NCBI GenBank assembly: GCA_020465985.1
Contig: JAANYP010002669.1
Location: 1 to 64,000 of the forward strand
Reading direction: 5' to 3'
Source: Centrapalus pauciflorus
Lineage: Eukaryota > Streptophyta > Magnoliopsida > Asterales > Asteraceae
Length of the DNA: 64,000 nt
Under the pieces are notes generated by a model, which had not been told where the DNA came from, did no database searches, and saw only the letters and a list, made by a program, of their open reading frames with translations. Every line of letters starts with the position of its first letter. Position 1 is the first letter of the stretch. Of the stretch, positions 37,042 to 48,405 are shown piece after piece. The translations under genes were made by a program, and so were the position numbers.

Positions 37042-37407
37042 TCACCGGCGGCAACGAGTGATTGTGGAGCAACCTCTGCTGTACGGATGAACCGGACCTC
37101 TAGCTCTCCAACAGTTGTGACTGTAATACGATCTACCGGAGCGTGGTGGACACGGGACTCTGTTTGCCGACAACGCGCCGTACGAAATGTAGTATCTCAT
37201 CGTCCACCATAGCAGAGACCTACGACCCGCAGCTAATGAATCTTCACCGTCGATTTCATCAGAACCTTCGTAAAAAGGCATCTCCATCTGGTCGGTGAAG
37301 AGCTGATTTGTGGCGTCAACAACAGGCATGTCGGCAATGGATGCGCGTATCAGTGGTAGTAACACAAGGCATAGTGGGATGAGAGAATGGAGAAGCAAAG
37401 ACGCCAT
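37042..37407 (-). CDS. RALF34: RALF34 peptide hormone precursor
   Basis: Single-exon, 121-residue secreted precursor of a rapid alkalinization factor. Signal peptide about residues 1-25; acidic propeptide; RRSL (62-65), the site-1-protease cleavage motif; YISY (73-76), needed for receptor binding; four conserved cysteines (86, 99, 113, 119) that form two disulfides; C-terminal TRCRR. The mature stretch with GALSANRVPCPPRSGRSYY and RARGPVHPYSRGC is nearly identical to Arabidopsis RALF34, which signals through the receptor kinase THESEUS1 and acts in lateral root initiation. The orthology call is therefore strong. The start is the first ATG before the signal peptide; nothing is broken. Confidence 0.94.
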   Translation of the reverse strand: MASLLLHSLIPLCLVLLPLIRASIADMPVVDATNQLFTDQMEMPFYEGSDEIDGEDSLAAGRRSLLWWTMRYYISYGALSANRVPCPPRSGRSYYSHNCWRARGPVHPYSRGCSTITRCRR

Positions 37408-37900
37408 TGATGCAGAGAGAGTTTGAATTCTTCAATCTGTGTGTGATTGTGTGAAGAAAGTAAAGATGAATTAAGATTGAATAAGGGAAACGAGGGTGGG
37501 GGAGGGAGTCACATGTGATGTGTGTGTGTTGTAGATAAAGTGAGGTGGGGTTGGGTTACAGCTGTAGGGGCTAAAGCAATAATAATTTAGAAAGGTCGAT
37601 CGACAATGGCGGCGTCTGTGATTGGGTTGATGACGGAGTTGTGAGGATTTCCGGCGAGGGCAGTGGTTGCTGAAGTGGCGCTTTTCTAAATAAGGTGTCC
37701 GGAGTCCTGATCAGTGATGGCGATGGTATTGGACTTTTTATCCACTTTTGGACTTTTATGCTTCGTTAATAATAATATCGTTACAAAATAATAATAGTAA
37801 TAAATCAAATCCATTCTTCAATTTATAATCAACTATATATATATTTCTTTCCATTCAACTCCGAGCTGTGGACTAAATTATCAGGTTTTTTTTTTAACTT
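37408..37900 (-). promoter_or_regulatory. 5' flank of RALF34
   Basis: Upstream region of the minus-strand gene. I found no convincing TATA box. (GT)n-like runs occur near 37519-37530. Confidence 0.35.
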
Positions 37901-37909
37901 TAATTAAAG

Positions 37910-38072
37910 GTAAGAATTTCATGAATATTTTTCTAAACTTTAAATATTGCGTACATATTTCTGTAAACTTTTTCATCATTTAAAAAAATATAAACTATTA
38001 TTTCTTAATTAATTTATTATTGAATTAAATATTACGTACATATTTCTATAAGGATGCATATGAAATTCTCTC
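37910..38072. mobile_element. Mutator-type MITE, 163 bp, 8/9 TSD
   Basis: GTAAGAATTTCATGAATA and GAGAGAATTTCATATGCA (reverse strand) are its ends, with 'gcgtacatatttct' paired inside. Flanking 9-mers TAATTAAAG (37901-37909) and TAATTAAAA (38073-38081) differ at one base. The termini match the foldback at 25277. Confidence 0.65.
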
Positions 38073-38081
38073 TAATTAAAA

Positions 38082-39129
38082 AGGGTTTTAGCCAATTATA
38101 TGATACGTATATAAACCACTAAATTATTCTTTTATGTGTAATTAACCATTTTATACATTTAGACACTAAAATTTAACTACTTTTAATAATAAAATGATCA
38201 ATTAAAGTTTGTTGACTAAATATATACAAAAATCTTTTAATGGGTAAATATGACAAATTCGATGTATAGTTGATTAGTTAAAAATATATATACAAAGGGG
38301 TTGGTGTTCAGTACGCTCTTTAGCCTTTAAAAAGGGCTAAGCCGCTAGGAAGGGCTTGCTTTTTAAAACTGTTAAAAAAACAAGAAAGAATTTGACAATC
38401 AAAGCAGCAAATTAAACGAATTCTTGTTTCGATTTCTAAAAGGCAAGCAGGACATGAAGTTTTTTATATAAAAAATTAAAAAGTAAGTTGATCTTAAAAC
38501 AAAATTCCAGTTTTAACGAGCTTTTGTATTAAAAATTTTATTTTTAAAACTCTGTCCGTATGTGAAACTCTTTTACATAGATAATATCAATTAAAATCTA
38601 ATTTAAGCTAAATATTATGGTAATATCTCTTCTAATAGTGTAAAATTATAATATATTTTTTTTTATCATCAACAATAATGTAAAAATCACCTCTCCAACT
38701 AAATATGGAGATAGATACTAAAATTTGCATTTTTGTAAAGCATGGACATGCATGCATAACATATATATGGAATCATATCGGATTGTGAAACACATATTAA
38801 ACGTATTGCCAACGAGTTTATATATGTTATTGTTGAACATGGTGAAACGATGATGATGGTGATAAACATGATGAAACGATGATAATGAATACGATGTGTC
38901 TCGGTTCGAAGGTTTGAACGGTGGTTCAATTTTTGTCGTGATGAGCGTTGATGAATCTCAGGTTGAATACGATGAACGATAATGGTGATGATGAACGATT
39001 ATGTATCTTGGATTCAATTGAATTTTGTTTTTATTTTGGAAGTAATTTGTATAAATGTATTTAGTATTTAATGTTGATTTATTGTATAAAAATTCTATTA
39101 ACATAAAATTTAAAATTCATTTGGCTACG
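38082..39129. other. Intergenic, no gene recognised
   Basis: AT-rich. A degenerate run of 'gatgatg' and 'acgatga' repeats lies at about 38835-39000. Confidence 0.4.
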
Positions 39130-39850
39130 TATGTAAGTTTCCCAAACTACGCTTCACGGGATGCATCTGATATGTTGCATCAACAGATGCATGAGGTATG
39201 TTGCATCATGAAATGCATAGTGAGATGGAGTTAATCCAACGACTATAAAATAGCTTTCCGGTTTCCTGATACATAAGAGTTCTCCATTAAACCTATGTAC
39301 ACACACATAAATATAGGGTGAGGTTCAGTGGAGAATTAGGATGCATCGGAGTATCACAGTGCATCGCAAAAAAAAAATTACATATTGTATCAAACGAGAG
39401 AATTTTGCATCACACAGGGGATTATGCATCACATGGAAGGATTGTGTGTCACATGAGAGAATTATGTATCACATGAGAGGGTTGTGCATCATATGATGAA
39501 ATTTCGTTCATAACGATATCCTCATATGATGCATAATCCCCCTTGTGGTTATATAAATTCAATAAACTCATATGGAGGGTTATGCATCACATACATTGTG
39601 GTTCTCCAAGGTTCTCAGATAAACACATGATTCTCCATTGAACCTCATAAACCTTATTATATATATATAGGGGTGGGTTCAATGGAAAACCTCTATGCAT
39701 CGAAAAACCTTGGAGAACTATAATGCATTGCTAGAAAATTGTAATGCATCACGTAGAATTTGATGCATCACACAGGATTTGTGATGCATTTGTGGTAGTG
39801 CATGGAGGTTCTTCGATGTATGGAAAATCTCCATTCAACCCCGTATATAT
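39130..39850. repeat. Cluster of TGCATCAC-rich foldback repeats
   Basis: Two adjacent related units: about 39317-39645 (left 'ggtgaggttcagtggaga', right 'tctccattgaacctca') and about 39661-39850 (left 'ggggtgggttcaatgga', right 'tccattcaaccccg'). Both interiors contain many copies of TGCATCACA-like words. Further TGCATC words occur at 39160-39215. A MITE family is likely; the superfamily is unresolved. Confidence 0.55.
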
Positions 39851-40755
39851 TGTGACACCTTATCTTATACATACATATACGTCACCAAGAATTATTACAA
39901 CCAAACCATAATCATTACATTGATCCATAACAAACTATTCTCTCTTAGATGCATCTTGTGATGACTTATTCCAATGACTATCAGATAGTTGTTTGATTTC
40001 CAGAAAGGGTCTCAAATGAAACTCACCAAATATATATGTAAGTTTAAATAAGAACTTAACTTTAATAGGAAACCAGGGAACCAACTTAAAATTTATTTTT
40101 TCATCAAATTTTATATTTGATGTATCTACACATTTATTTATTTATTTTATGTATAAAACGTTCTAGCTTATCACTTTAATTATCTAATTGATTGTTTCAT
40201 ACAAATTTACTAAGTTCTCAAACAATTTGAACATTAGGGGCCTAATTGAAGTTTAAGCATAGTATAGGGTCCAAACTGGCACTTTTTCGTGGAGATGATA
40301 TTGGATATGACTCCCGGTTCCCCACACAATTCTTTTTGCGATTAGACGAGCGTAGCTGAGCGGCGCCCGGAAGAGAGAGACCCGAGAGTGGAGTGTGGCC
40401 CGACCCGAGGGATATGCGATTTAGGGTTTTGAAATTCCGAACAAAACTAAATAATCTAAGGTCAGATCAGCGTGCATTATTTTGGTAATCGATCGTTTAA
40501 TTATTCCATTTTAGGTATACGTTTTTTCAGATGTGCAAATGATGAAATTGGTGAGTTTGTTTTGGTATATGATGATATTGATGATGATTGTGTGTGAGAA
40601 AGAGGTATGTGTATTGTGTGCAGGAGTCTTCGTCTTCGTGTGTGATAGATTAATTGAGAGAGAGGATTTTGGTGAGATCGCGAGAGCTAAAGAAGGAATT
40701 GAGTGTTGTTTGTGTGATTTTCTCACTGTAAACCCTAATTTCTGGTTTCGCCATC
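39851..40755 (+). promoter_or_regulatory. 5' flank and leader of the three-RRM gene
   Basis: Sequence from about 40335 is GC-richer (GAGCGGCGCCCGGAAGAG) and likely marks the transcribed leader. Telo-box-like motifs occur at about 40424 (TTTAGGGTTTT) and 40731 (AAACCCTAA). A short frame at 40533-40763 overlaps the leader and shows no family signature. Confidence 0.45.
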
Positions 40756-43700
40756 ATGTCTGAGAAAAAGCTCGTTGTAAGTTTCTCATTCTCTCATTAT
40801 TTTTGTTTCTGTTCTGTCGTTTCATTGAGAAATTAAACTATTGGTATGTTTGAAATATAATAGGTATTGGGCATCCCTTGGGATGTTGATACCGAAGGTT
40901 TGAAGGATTACATGAGCAAATTCGGGGACTTGGAGGACTGTATCGTTATGAAGGTTAGTCTTTATATTAATTTGAAGTTAATATAGTTTAGTTCCTTCCT
41001 GAAAAGATTCTAAGCATATAAGTTTCTGTAGGATATTTTAATATTTCTGCATATCTGTTATTCTTTTTCATGCCCAAGTAAAACGGTATAGAATTCTTCT
41101 TCTTTCAATAGTGACCACTGATGACTGACCAGCCAAGTAATTCGTCCTTTGCAGTCTGTATGATTATCTGAACTTTTGTTTCTATATTTGTGCACATTAA
41201 TTAGTTTCAAGAAACAACATAGACAGAGGTCACAGAGGGATAAGTATGAACTTGATTCACATTGTTTCTTTTAGATGCATAAGGTGTCTTATTTCTGTAG
41301 GCCAATAGGCATCTGGCAGGCTGTATTGATATGCCATGTGAGCTCTATAAAGATATATGTTCTTGTAGTATGTTATAATTAAACCTCTAGTTCTATTCTT
41401 TTTATATGATTTGTTGTCTAACCATGTGTTACTTCCATCTTGTGAGTCACAAAAACTGCTTTATGGCACACAACATTAGCAACTACTTGTACATCTAATA
41501 AAAGCCCTTTCATCTCTTTAAAAAATATTGTACCAAATTTGAAGTATCTATTTTTCAAAAAAATCTCTTAACTTTCTTGTTCAAACGGACCAAATGGTTT
41601 CTAGAAATGTGTGCCAATTAGAAAACATCACAAACAGTGTGATGGAGGAAGTAATTAATGTATTTACATGATTAAATAGTCATCCCTTGTTATAGTTTTG
41701 AACTCTCACTCCTTTGAATTAGAAAAGTCAGGTTTAAATTATAATAGTGAGCAAAACATCTCAATGTGTTAGCAGTTGTGTATGATATGGACATATGGTC
41801 CTACCTATCTGTAAGTCTGGCTTAAGCCTACATTCTATGGGTTGAGACTTGAGATCTAATAGACTTGTATGCATCTGTGGGTTTCTACTGTATATTTTGT
41901 GTATCCTTCAATATATGGAGATGTTACAGGCTCGAGCTTCTATCAGATTCTGGCTTAGTGATTTTTAATAGCTTCCGACTCATGGTTGCATGCCATGTAT
42001 AATGTATTATACTATTATGTGTGTTTGTAGAGGCGTCAAACAGGACTCTCTCATTCGACTTATTAAAGTTTCAACGACGGTTTGTAGTGGGTTTCAAAAT
42101 TAATAAATATCGGTCAAATGGGTCTTCAATCTAATGTACTAAATGGGTAAAAGTGTAAAACCACCACCACCCAGCTCCTGTCGCCACTCCACCTCCCCCA
42201 CCACAGTTTTTGCCCATAATATTTTTTAGAACTATTCTTTAATTTTGAAGTTTACACCAATTCATTGACTGAAACCACATCACCCCCAATCGCCACACCA
42301 AGTTCCTACCATCACCACCATTTTCGTCCACCATTTTTAAATTGAATGAGAAAACTTTTAAATTGAAAATCACACCAATCTGGTTATCACCACCATCTTA
42401 AAACCCCCACAACCAATGGGCAGCAGCCGCACGACCACCGGAGTTGTCCATAATACATAATAATATTTTTACCAACCCATCCATTTTTCAATCTCTATTT
42501 GTTTGTTTTTGCAAGCAACCAAGGTTCTTTGGATAGCAATGTCAATACAAGATAACAACAATCTGGTTGTTTGTCGTTTAGATGTAAATTAGGTGCAACT
42601 CCATCAGCTTGTAGTTTTTACCGTTTTAGTTGAAAGTATGATATAGTGAACATTGAAGCTTGAATAGAGGCAAATAAGAGTATGTTGGGAATTTTGTTTA
42701 TGAATGAAAAGTGGGTTGAAAAAAAGTAAAAAACTTGCCTGTTCCCTGTGGAAACCTGTGTATTCATTAATGGACTGTTTGCCCTTTGCAAGAGGTGTAG
42801 ATATTTTCTGCTGGCCTGCTGCTTGATTTTTTATGGGCAAAGTGCTTTTTCATGTGCAATGTGGATCCTGTCTTGGACCAGGTGGAACCATCCAATCTTT
42901 TGAGAAACTTCAGTTGTATAGTACCTACTCCCGGTCCCGGATGGGTCCATCACTGGACTTCTAGAGGAAGTTATATTATATAATATTTCTGTGTATTTCC
43001 TCGTCTATGTATATAATAAGGTGACAATTTCGGCCCAATGGGTCAAATGGGCCATAGTAAAAAATTAAGCTAGAACGTACGTAACTTTAAAAAAAATGAA
43101 ATCCTAGAAAATGATGTATTAAACAATTTATTTTTTGAAAAAAAATTCAATATTATGCAAGCATTTTATCTTTTAGTTGGCGGCCCGTTTGCTTGTATGG
43201 GTTTGAATTGCCACCTCTAAGTGTGTGTGTGTTGCATGTTTACACTTTACAATAATAAAATCTTTGATCACACTTAACTAAACAAAAGTCTTGAAGTATT
43301 TTATATGATAAAAGAGGTGTATCCTATCCCCCCCCCCCCCCCCCCCCCCAAGAGAAGATAAATAAAATAAGATCAGTAAATAATACATGATGCGTTGACC
43401 AAACAAATTGGACTATAATTCCAGGAGCGCTCAAGTGGCCGATCTCGTGGTTTTGGATACGTAACCTTTGCAACAGTTGAAGATGCCAAGGTAAGTCTTA
43501 CTTTTTAAGCTTTTTTGTCATTTGAAGTTTCTAATCATGTAACACGATCAATAAATCTTAGTATTTGTCTTTTCTTAATTCACCTTACTCGTGATTTGAT
43601 TATTTCTCCTATTTTGTATGTGCCTGTTCCACAGGCTGCATTGTCGAGTGAGCACTTCCTTGGGAATAGAGTGCTGGAAGTAAAAATAGCAACACCAAAG

Positions 43701-46075
43701 GTTGTTTCCAACAAGCATATCTCCATGTCTCTTTTTCGCATGTTTTACAACCTTAACTTTTGATGAATTTCTTCTGAAATTTGCTGTTTTGTTTTCAGGA
43801 GGAGATGAGAGCACCTTCAAAGAAAGTTACCAGGATTTTTGTAGCTAGGATTCCACCCTCAGTTACAGAAGCTGCATTTAGGAGGTAACTTTCTATAACT
43901 GAGAAGTGGGGAAATACAGTTTTGATCTGCTTATGACCAATGGGTGTTTATTTCTTTCAGCCATTTTGAAAAATTTGGGGAGATAACGGATTTGTACATG
44001 CCTAAGGTACGTTCAGATGCTACGTACATGTATTTATATATCTCCAGTCTTTTGTGAACCATTGTGCTTCCTTCCATTAATTTGCCTTGCGAGATAGTTG
44101 ATGTTATAGGGAACCTATTCGATTTTGCAGGATCCAAGTACCAAGGGGCATCGTGGAATTGGTTTTATTACCTTTGCAAATGCTGGTAATTTCATTCAAG
44201 GCTTGAATGCTTGATTATTTATTTGGCTGATGAATTAAGTTTACTAATTGTATGCATCTTAAGGAGAGTCTGTCTATAGATTTAGTTGTTTCACTTTTAC
44301 CAAAATACTTCCGTATATAGATGCCATGCTCTTTACTTGTAATTTTATAAGTATTCAGTGCACAAAAGACATATATTTGTTGCTTTTTAATACCGCAAAG
44401 TTTAATGAGCTTATAACTTCGATGTGGAGGCTGGTCAATATTACCCTAAATGTAATCTACGTTAGTCTTTTATGCTTTGATAGAACTTCGAATTTATAGA
44501 CGACTAACAATCATTTAATTTCTTTATTTTTATTTCCAGATTCAGTGGATGATCTCATGTCCGAAACCCATGAACTGGGGGGTTCAACTGTGGTTGTTGA
44601 CCGAGCAACACCAAAGGCAAGATACACCAATAACTATTTAGCTTGAAATCATTTACTATTTGCAATTCAAGCATCACATTCTTTGAATTACAGGCTTTCC
44701 TAGATTTTTTAGGTTTCTGACACATTTTTTGTCAGTACCTTACTAGTTACTTCAAGTTGATTGTTTTCATGTGGTAATTACTCTCAGGAAGATGATTTCC
44801 GTCCAGTCAGCCGGATGCCTCCACAAGGTGGTGGTGGTGGTGGTGGTGGTGGTGGTGGTGGGTATGGCGCATATAACGCCTATATCACAACTAGATATGC
44901 TGCACTTGGTGCTCCTACATCATATGATTATCCAGGCCCTGTTTATGGAAGTATGTTCAGCTTTGGCTGCATTGGAATAATTTATCCTCAAACCTCTGAA
45001 GACATTAGTTAACACTTTTCATTGCAGGAGGAGAATCTGCTCGGGGAATGGGCAAGAAGATTTTTGTGGGCAGGCTTCCTCAGGAAGCCAGTGTGGAAGA
45101 CCTTCGCCAGTATTTTGGAAGGTTTGGAAGAATTCTGGATGTGTATGTCCCCAAGGTAAATTACCTACTCGTTGATTTCATCAGAATGTTCTATTTGTAC
45201 TTATCTATACTGTAAAAACCCGATTGATGTAGGACCCTAAGAGATCTGGGCACAGGGGATTTGGTTTTGTGACATTTGCTGAGGATGGTGTTGCAGATCG
45301 TGTTTCACGAAGGTCCCATGAGATATGTGGACAACAGGTAGTTAATAGAGGATATGGGTTTTGAATGTGTGTGTGTGTGTATAGTTTGGATATGGAAACA
45401 TTCAGGCAGTACAATTACAGCATGTCATTATCTTCCAAAAGATCTGTCAAAGTTGATCCATATCCTTGTTCTGATGTTGCATTGCAGGTTGCAATAGATT
45501 CAGCTACGCCTGTTGATGATGGTGGTTCAAGTGGAGGCCACTTTATGGAGAATCCTGAACCATATGTAGGTTATGGCCCAATGAGAGCTTATGGCAGAAT
45601 GTATGGAAGCCTGGATTTTGATGATGTAAGTATGGAGACATGTTGGAAAAATCCCCAAGTATTAATATGACAACTCTTTATTAATATTCGGTCCATATAC
45701 CACAGAAAAGTTTATCCCTCTATCTGCAAAAAAAGATATAGAAGGTTTTAAGAGTATCCTACTATCTGAAATTTCTGGGTTTGGAAAATATCAATTGTTC
45801 TTTTGAGCAGAAAAGGAAGATGAAAGTTGTCTTTAGAAGACCAAGTGATGATGGTACTTTGTAAATGAAGGAATACAGTACTGACTAATCTGATACTTTA
45901 TGTTATGCAGTGGGGTTATGGTGGCATGGGGCGCATGGGAGGAATGGGACGCATGGGAGGAGGCATGGGACGCATGGATGGAGGCATGGGACGAATGGAG
46001 GGAGGCTTGGGTGGCTTAGGTGGAGGCTTAGGCGGGAGACCTTCACGAGCAGATATAAGGTATCGGCCGTATTAG
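40756..46075 (+). CDS. Three-RRM hnRNP-type RNA-binding protein
   Basis: Thirteen exons: 40756-40776, 40864-40953, 43425-43490, 43635-43700, 43799-43884, 43961-44006, 44131-44185, 44540-44616, 44788-44950, 45028-45155, 45233-45337, 45488-45625, 45911-46075; 1206 nt, 401 residues. RRM1 (about 6-77) has RNP2 LVVLGI and RNP1 RGFGYVTF; RRM2 (about 91-165) IFVARI and RGIGFITF; RRM3 (about 234-308) IFVGRL and RGFGFVTF. Aromatic RNA-contact positions are kept in RRM1 and RRM3. A 12-residue Gly run follows RRM2, and the last exon encodes a Gly/Met/Arg repeat tail. The layout resembles plant hnRNP A/B or DAZAP1-like proteins acting in pre-mRNA processing; the exact ortholog is not assigned. The intron after 44616 starts with GC, not GT; intron 2 is 2.5 kb. 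Confidence 0.9.
43328..43349 (+). repeat. Poly-C tract, 22 bases
   Basis: An uninterrupted run of C in intron 2 of the RRM gene, about 75 bases before the exon 3 acceptor. Confidence 0.9.
44617..44787 (+). other. GC-AG intron in the RRM gene
   Basis: The donor reads CCAAAG|GCAAGATAC and the acceptor CTCTCAG|GAAGATG. Other introns of this gene are GT-AG. Frame and the conserved DRATPK-E junction fix the boundary. GC donors with a strong AAG|GCAAG context are a known minor class. Confidence 0.75.
44827..44862 (+). repeat. (GGT)12 coding microsatellite
   Basis: Twelve near-perfect GGT codons encode a Gly tract between RRM2 and RRM3. It is a candidate length polymorphism. Confidence 0.85.
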
Positions 46076-48405
46076 AGCGTGGGTGGCCTAGGTGGAAGCT
46101 TAGGCGGGAGCAGTTCATCAATGTGGAGTTCTGTGTTGGTTAAAACTATGTTAAAGTGGATTTCTTATGACATTGACAAATATGTTATGGATTATGTTTT
46201 TTGAATTGGAAATATCTGTATTTCAGTATTACCAAAGTAGTTCTTTGCTTTGCATTGCATCTGTACTTGTTTTCTGAGTGATTAAAACTGAGCTGCAAAT
46301 GAACCATGTCTACAGTGTGGCCAGTAATATCTCCTTTTTAGCAGCATCAATTGATAGCAGTAAGTGCTGGGGTCATTTCACACTTGAAACGATAATAATC
46401 TTTAACGTGGGGCAATGCAGTAAATCAGCAGGCTTTTTTGAGTTTTTTCAAAGTGAATGGTCGGTCACCTTTTCATTCTTGTTGGGGTTGTGCTATTGTC
46501 AGGTATCTTTTGCTTTTCGTTATGTTAGAAAAGAGATGCATTTTGATCGCTCATTGTTAGAAACATGGATTTATGTCTTTGCTGTTGCAATTGTGGGCTC
46601 TATGTATACTTGAATGGTAATTCAGAGATGTTCAAAGTGAGCAAACTGGTATCGGTAAAGAGCAGCAGGGAAGGGTTCTGGTGGGGATATCTTTACTAAA
46701 ATTTTGATTTTTTTATAAACAATAAAACTTTTTTTGAGGCACTGTTAAAGAAATGTAAATTTGTTAGCCCAAAATTTTTAGACACTAAACCACCGCGCCT
46801 TAATTGAAGGGACTGATTTTCCACGTCCCTTAAAAAAAAGAAGTTTCTTGCATTTATGATTTATCGCTTAAAAAAAACCACCCCATAAGCCTAAATTCGT
46901 AAAGTAGCTTCAGTGGAATTCGTCAGTTCAAGAATTCTTTCAGCTGCTGGTCTTTCTTGTATCCAAACACACCAAGCACATTTGTGTTGTGGCCATGCAT
47001 ACATAGCATGAATGTAGGGTAATTGGGTAAAGTGCTTCACAAGTAGTACATTATTATGTACCTCCTCTTCTATCTAGCAAAAATGTGGATCTCCACAACA
47101 TCCAAACAAAACTCGTTGCTCGCTAGAGCTGTGATGAAATTAGCCTTGCAAACTACCTATTCTATTCACCTTTGTACTAGCAAATTGTTTCAAGAATACT
47201 TGCAAATCATCATTTTTTTATTATTTTGTTGCAGAAGCTGCTTCAATAGCAAACCTGTTGGAGCAGAATACACTAAGCCCTATTAAGAAAATACACTCCT
47301 ATTGTTCCAAAGTGGGAAACTTTGACTCTTATTGTCAAAACGCAAAACTAATACCTTCTTATTTTAAACACAAACTTAGAGCAGGTTTCATCTTATTTCA
47401 AGTACCCAGTTCTCCATTTGTCATACAAAACGTCCACATACTTTCAAATTTGAAATTTAACAATATAAATTGTATGTAATTTCCCTTGTTTTCACAAGAG
47501 AGTTCAATATTAATGTGTTTGTACCATCATCAACACATCAGCACAAGTCTCACTCCCGTCTCCAACAATATATAAAAGATGGTAAAACAGCATATTATAT
47601 GATAAGCTGCATGCTTGATATTATATGGTCCAACTGTAAAAAGTGTATGATACCTTCGAACATTTTACCAATCCATGAAACATACTATTTCTTTAACATG
47701 TTCCGTAGTTCAACTTAGAAAACAGGCAAATGGTTGCATAGATTGGTAAGCAAATACAAGCTCGTTGTACCAAATATAAGCATGTTACATCAAATGGTCA
47801 AATTTCACCTAAAATGGTAAAAATAAAAAAAAGGCAAGTCTACCATACATAAAATGGTAAAGTGTTGGTATGTAAATTAAAAAAATATATTGTATAGATA
47901 TTGGTAAAATGGCGAAATTATCTTGCATTAAGCTGCACATAACCGCCAGTAGAATGAGTAAGATTTAAGGGTAGGAGAAAAAAGGAGGGTGTAGGCCCAT
48001 GACGGCCTTCAGAGTTAAAACTTTTCTTTTTCCATGTGCTTTGTGGCATGACAACTACTCATGCAAAGAATGGCAAGTTCAGAATTTAGGTTGATTTAGT
48101 TAAACTGTGGAACTTATAGAGTTTTGGTACCAACTACCAAGCCATAATTGCAGTTCCCCCAAACACTTTTCATTTAAGTAAGATACTCCAGCAAGAGAGG
48201 GTGTATAGAACTGTTTTAATGCTTATACTGTATACAAGCTCATAACTTGCAAAATCTCTCCTGAATATGTGCAAATTCATCGAGTACCAAAACTTGAGGG
48301 CCCTAGTCACTAATTTCTTCTGAACCCTAAGAAGAAACGGATAATATTTGGAATGGAGGACAAAAAGCAACAAGAATAACCTGATTCTAGGATGATCTTA
48401 GAGGA
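46076..48405. other. Convergent intergenic region
   Basis: The 3' ends of the RRM gene (plus) and the remorin gene (minus) face each other. Open frames at 46278-46613 and 47056-47718 have no domain and look like chance. No bounded repeat recognised. Confidence 0.5.

Noticed and set aside
46278..46613. 111-codon open frame downstream of the RRM gene
   Set aside because: No domain, ordinary flank composition, and it lies in the probable 3' flank; treated as chance.
47056..47718. Three consecutive short frames between the RRM and remorin genes
   Set aside because: No splice-consistent joining, no domain, base composition of intergenic DNA.
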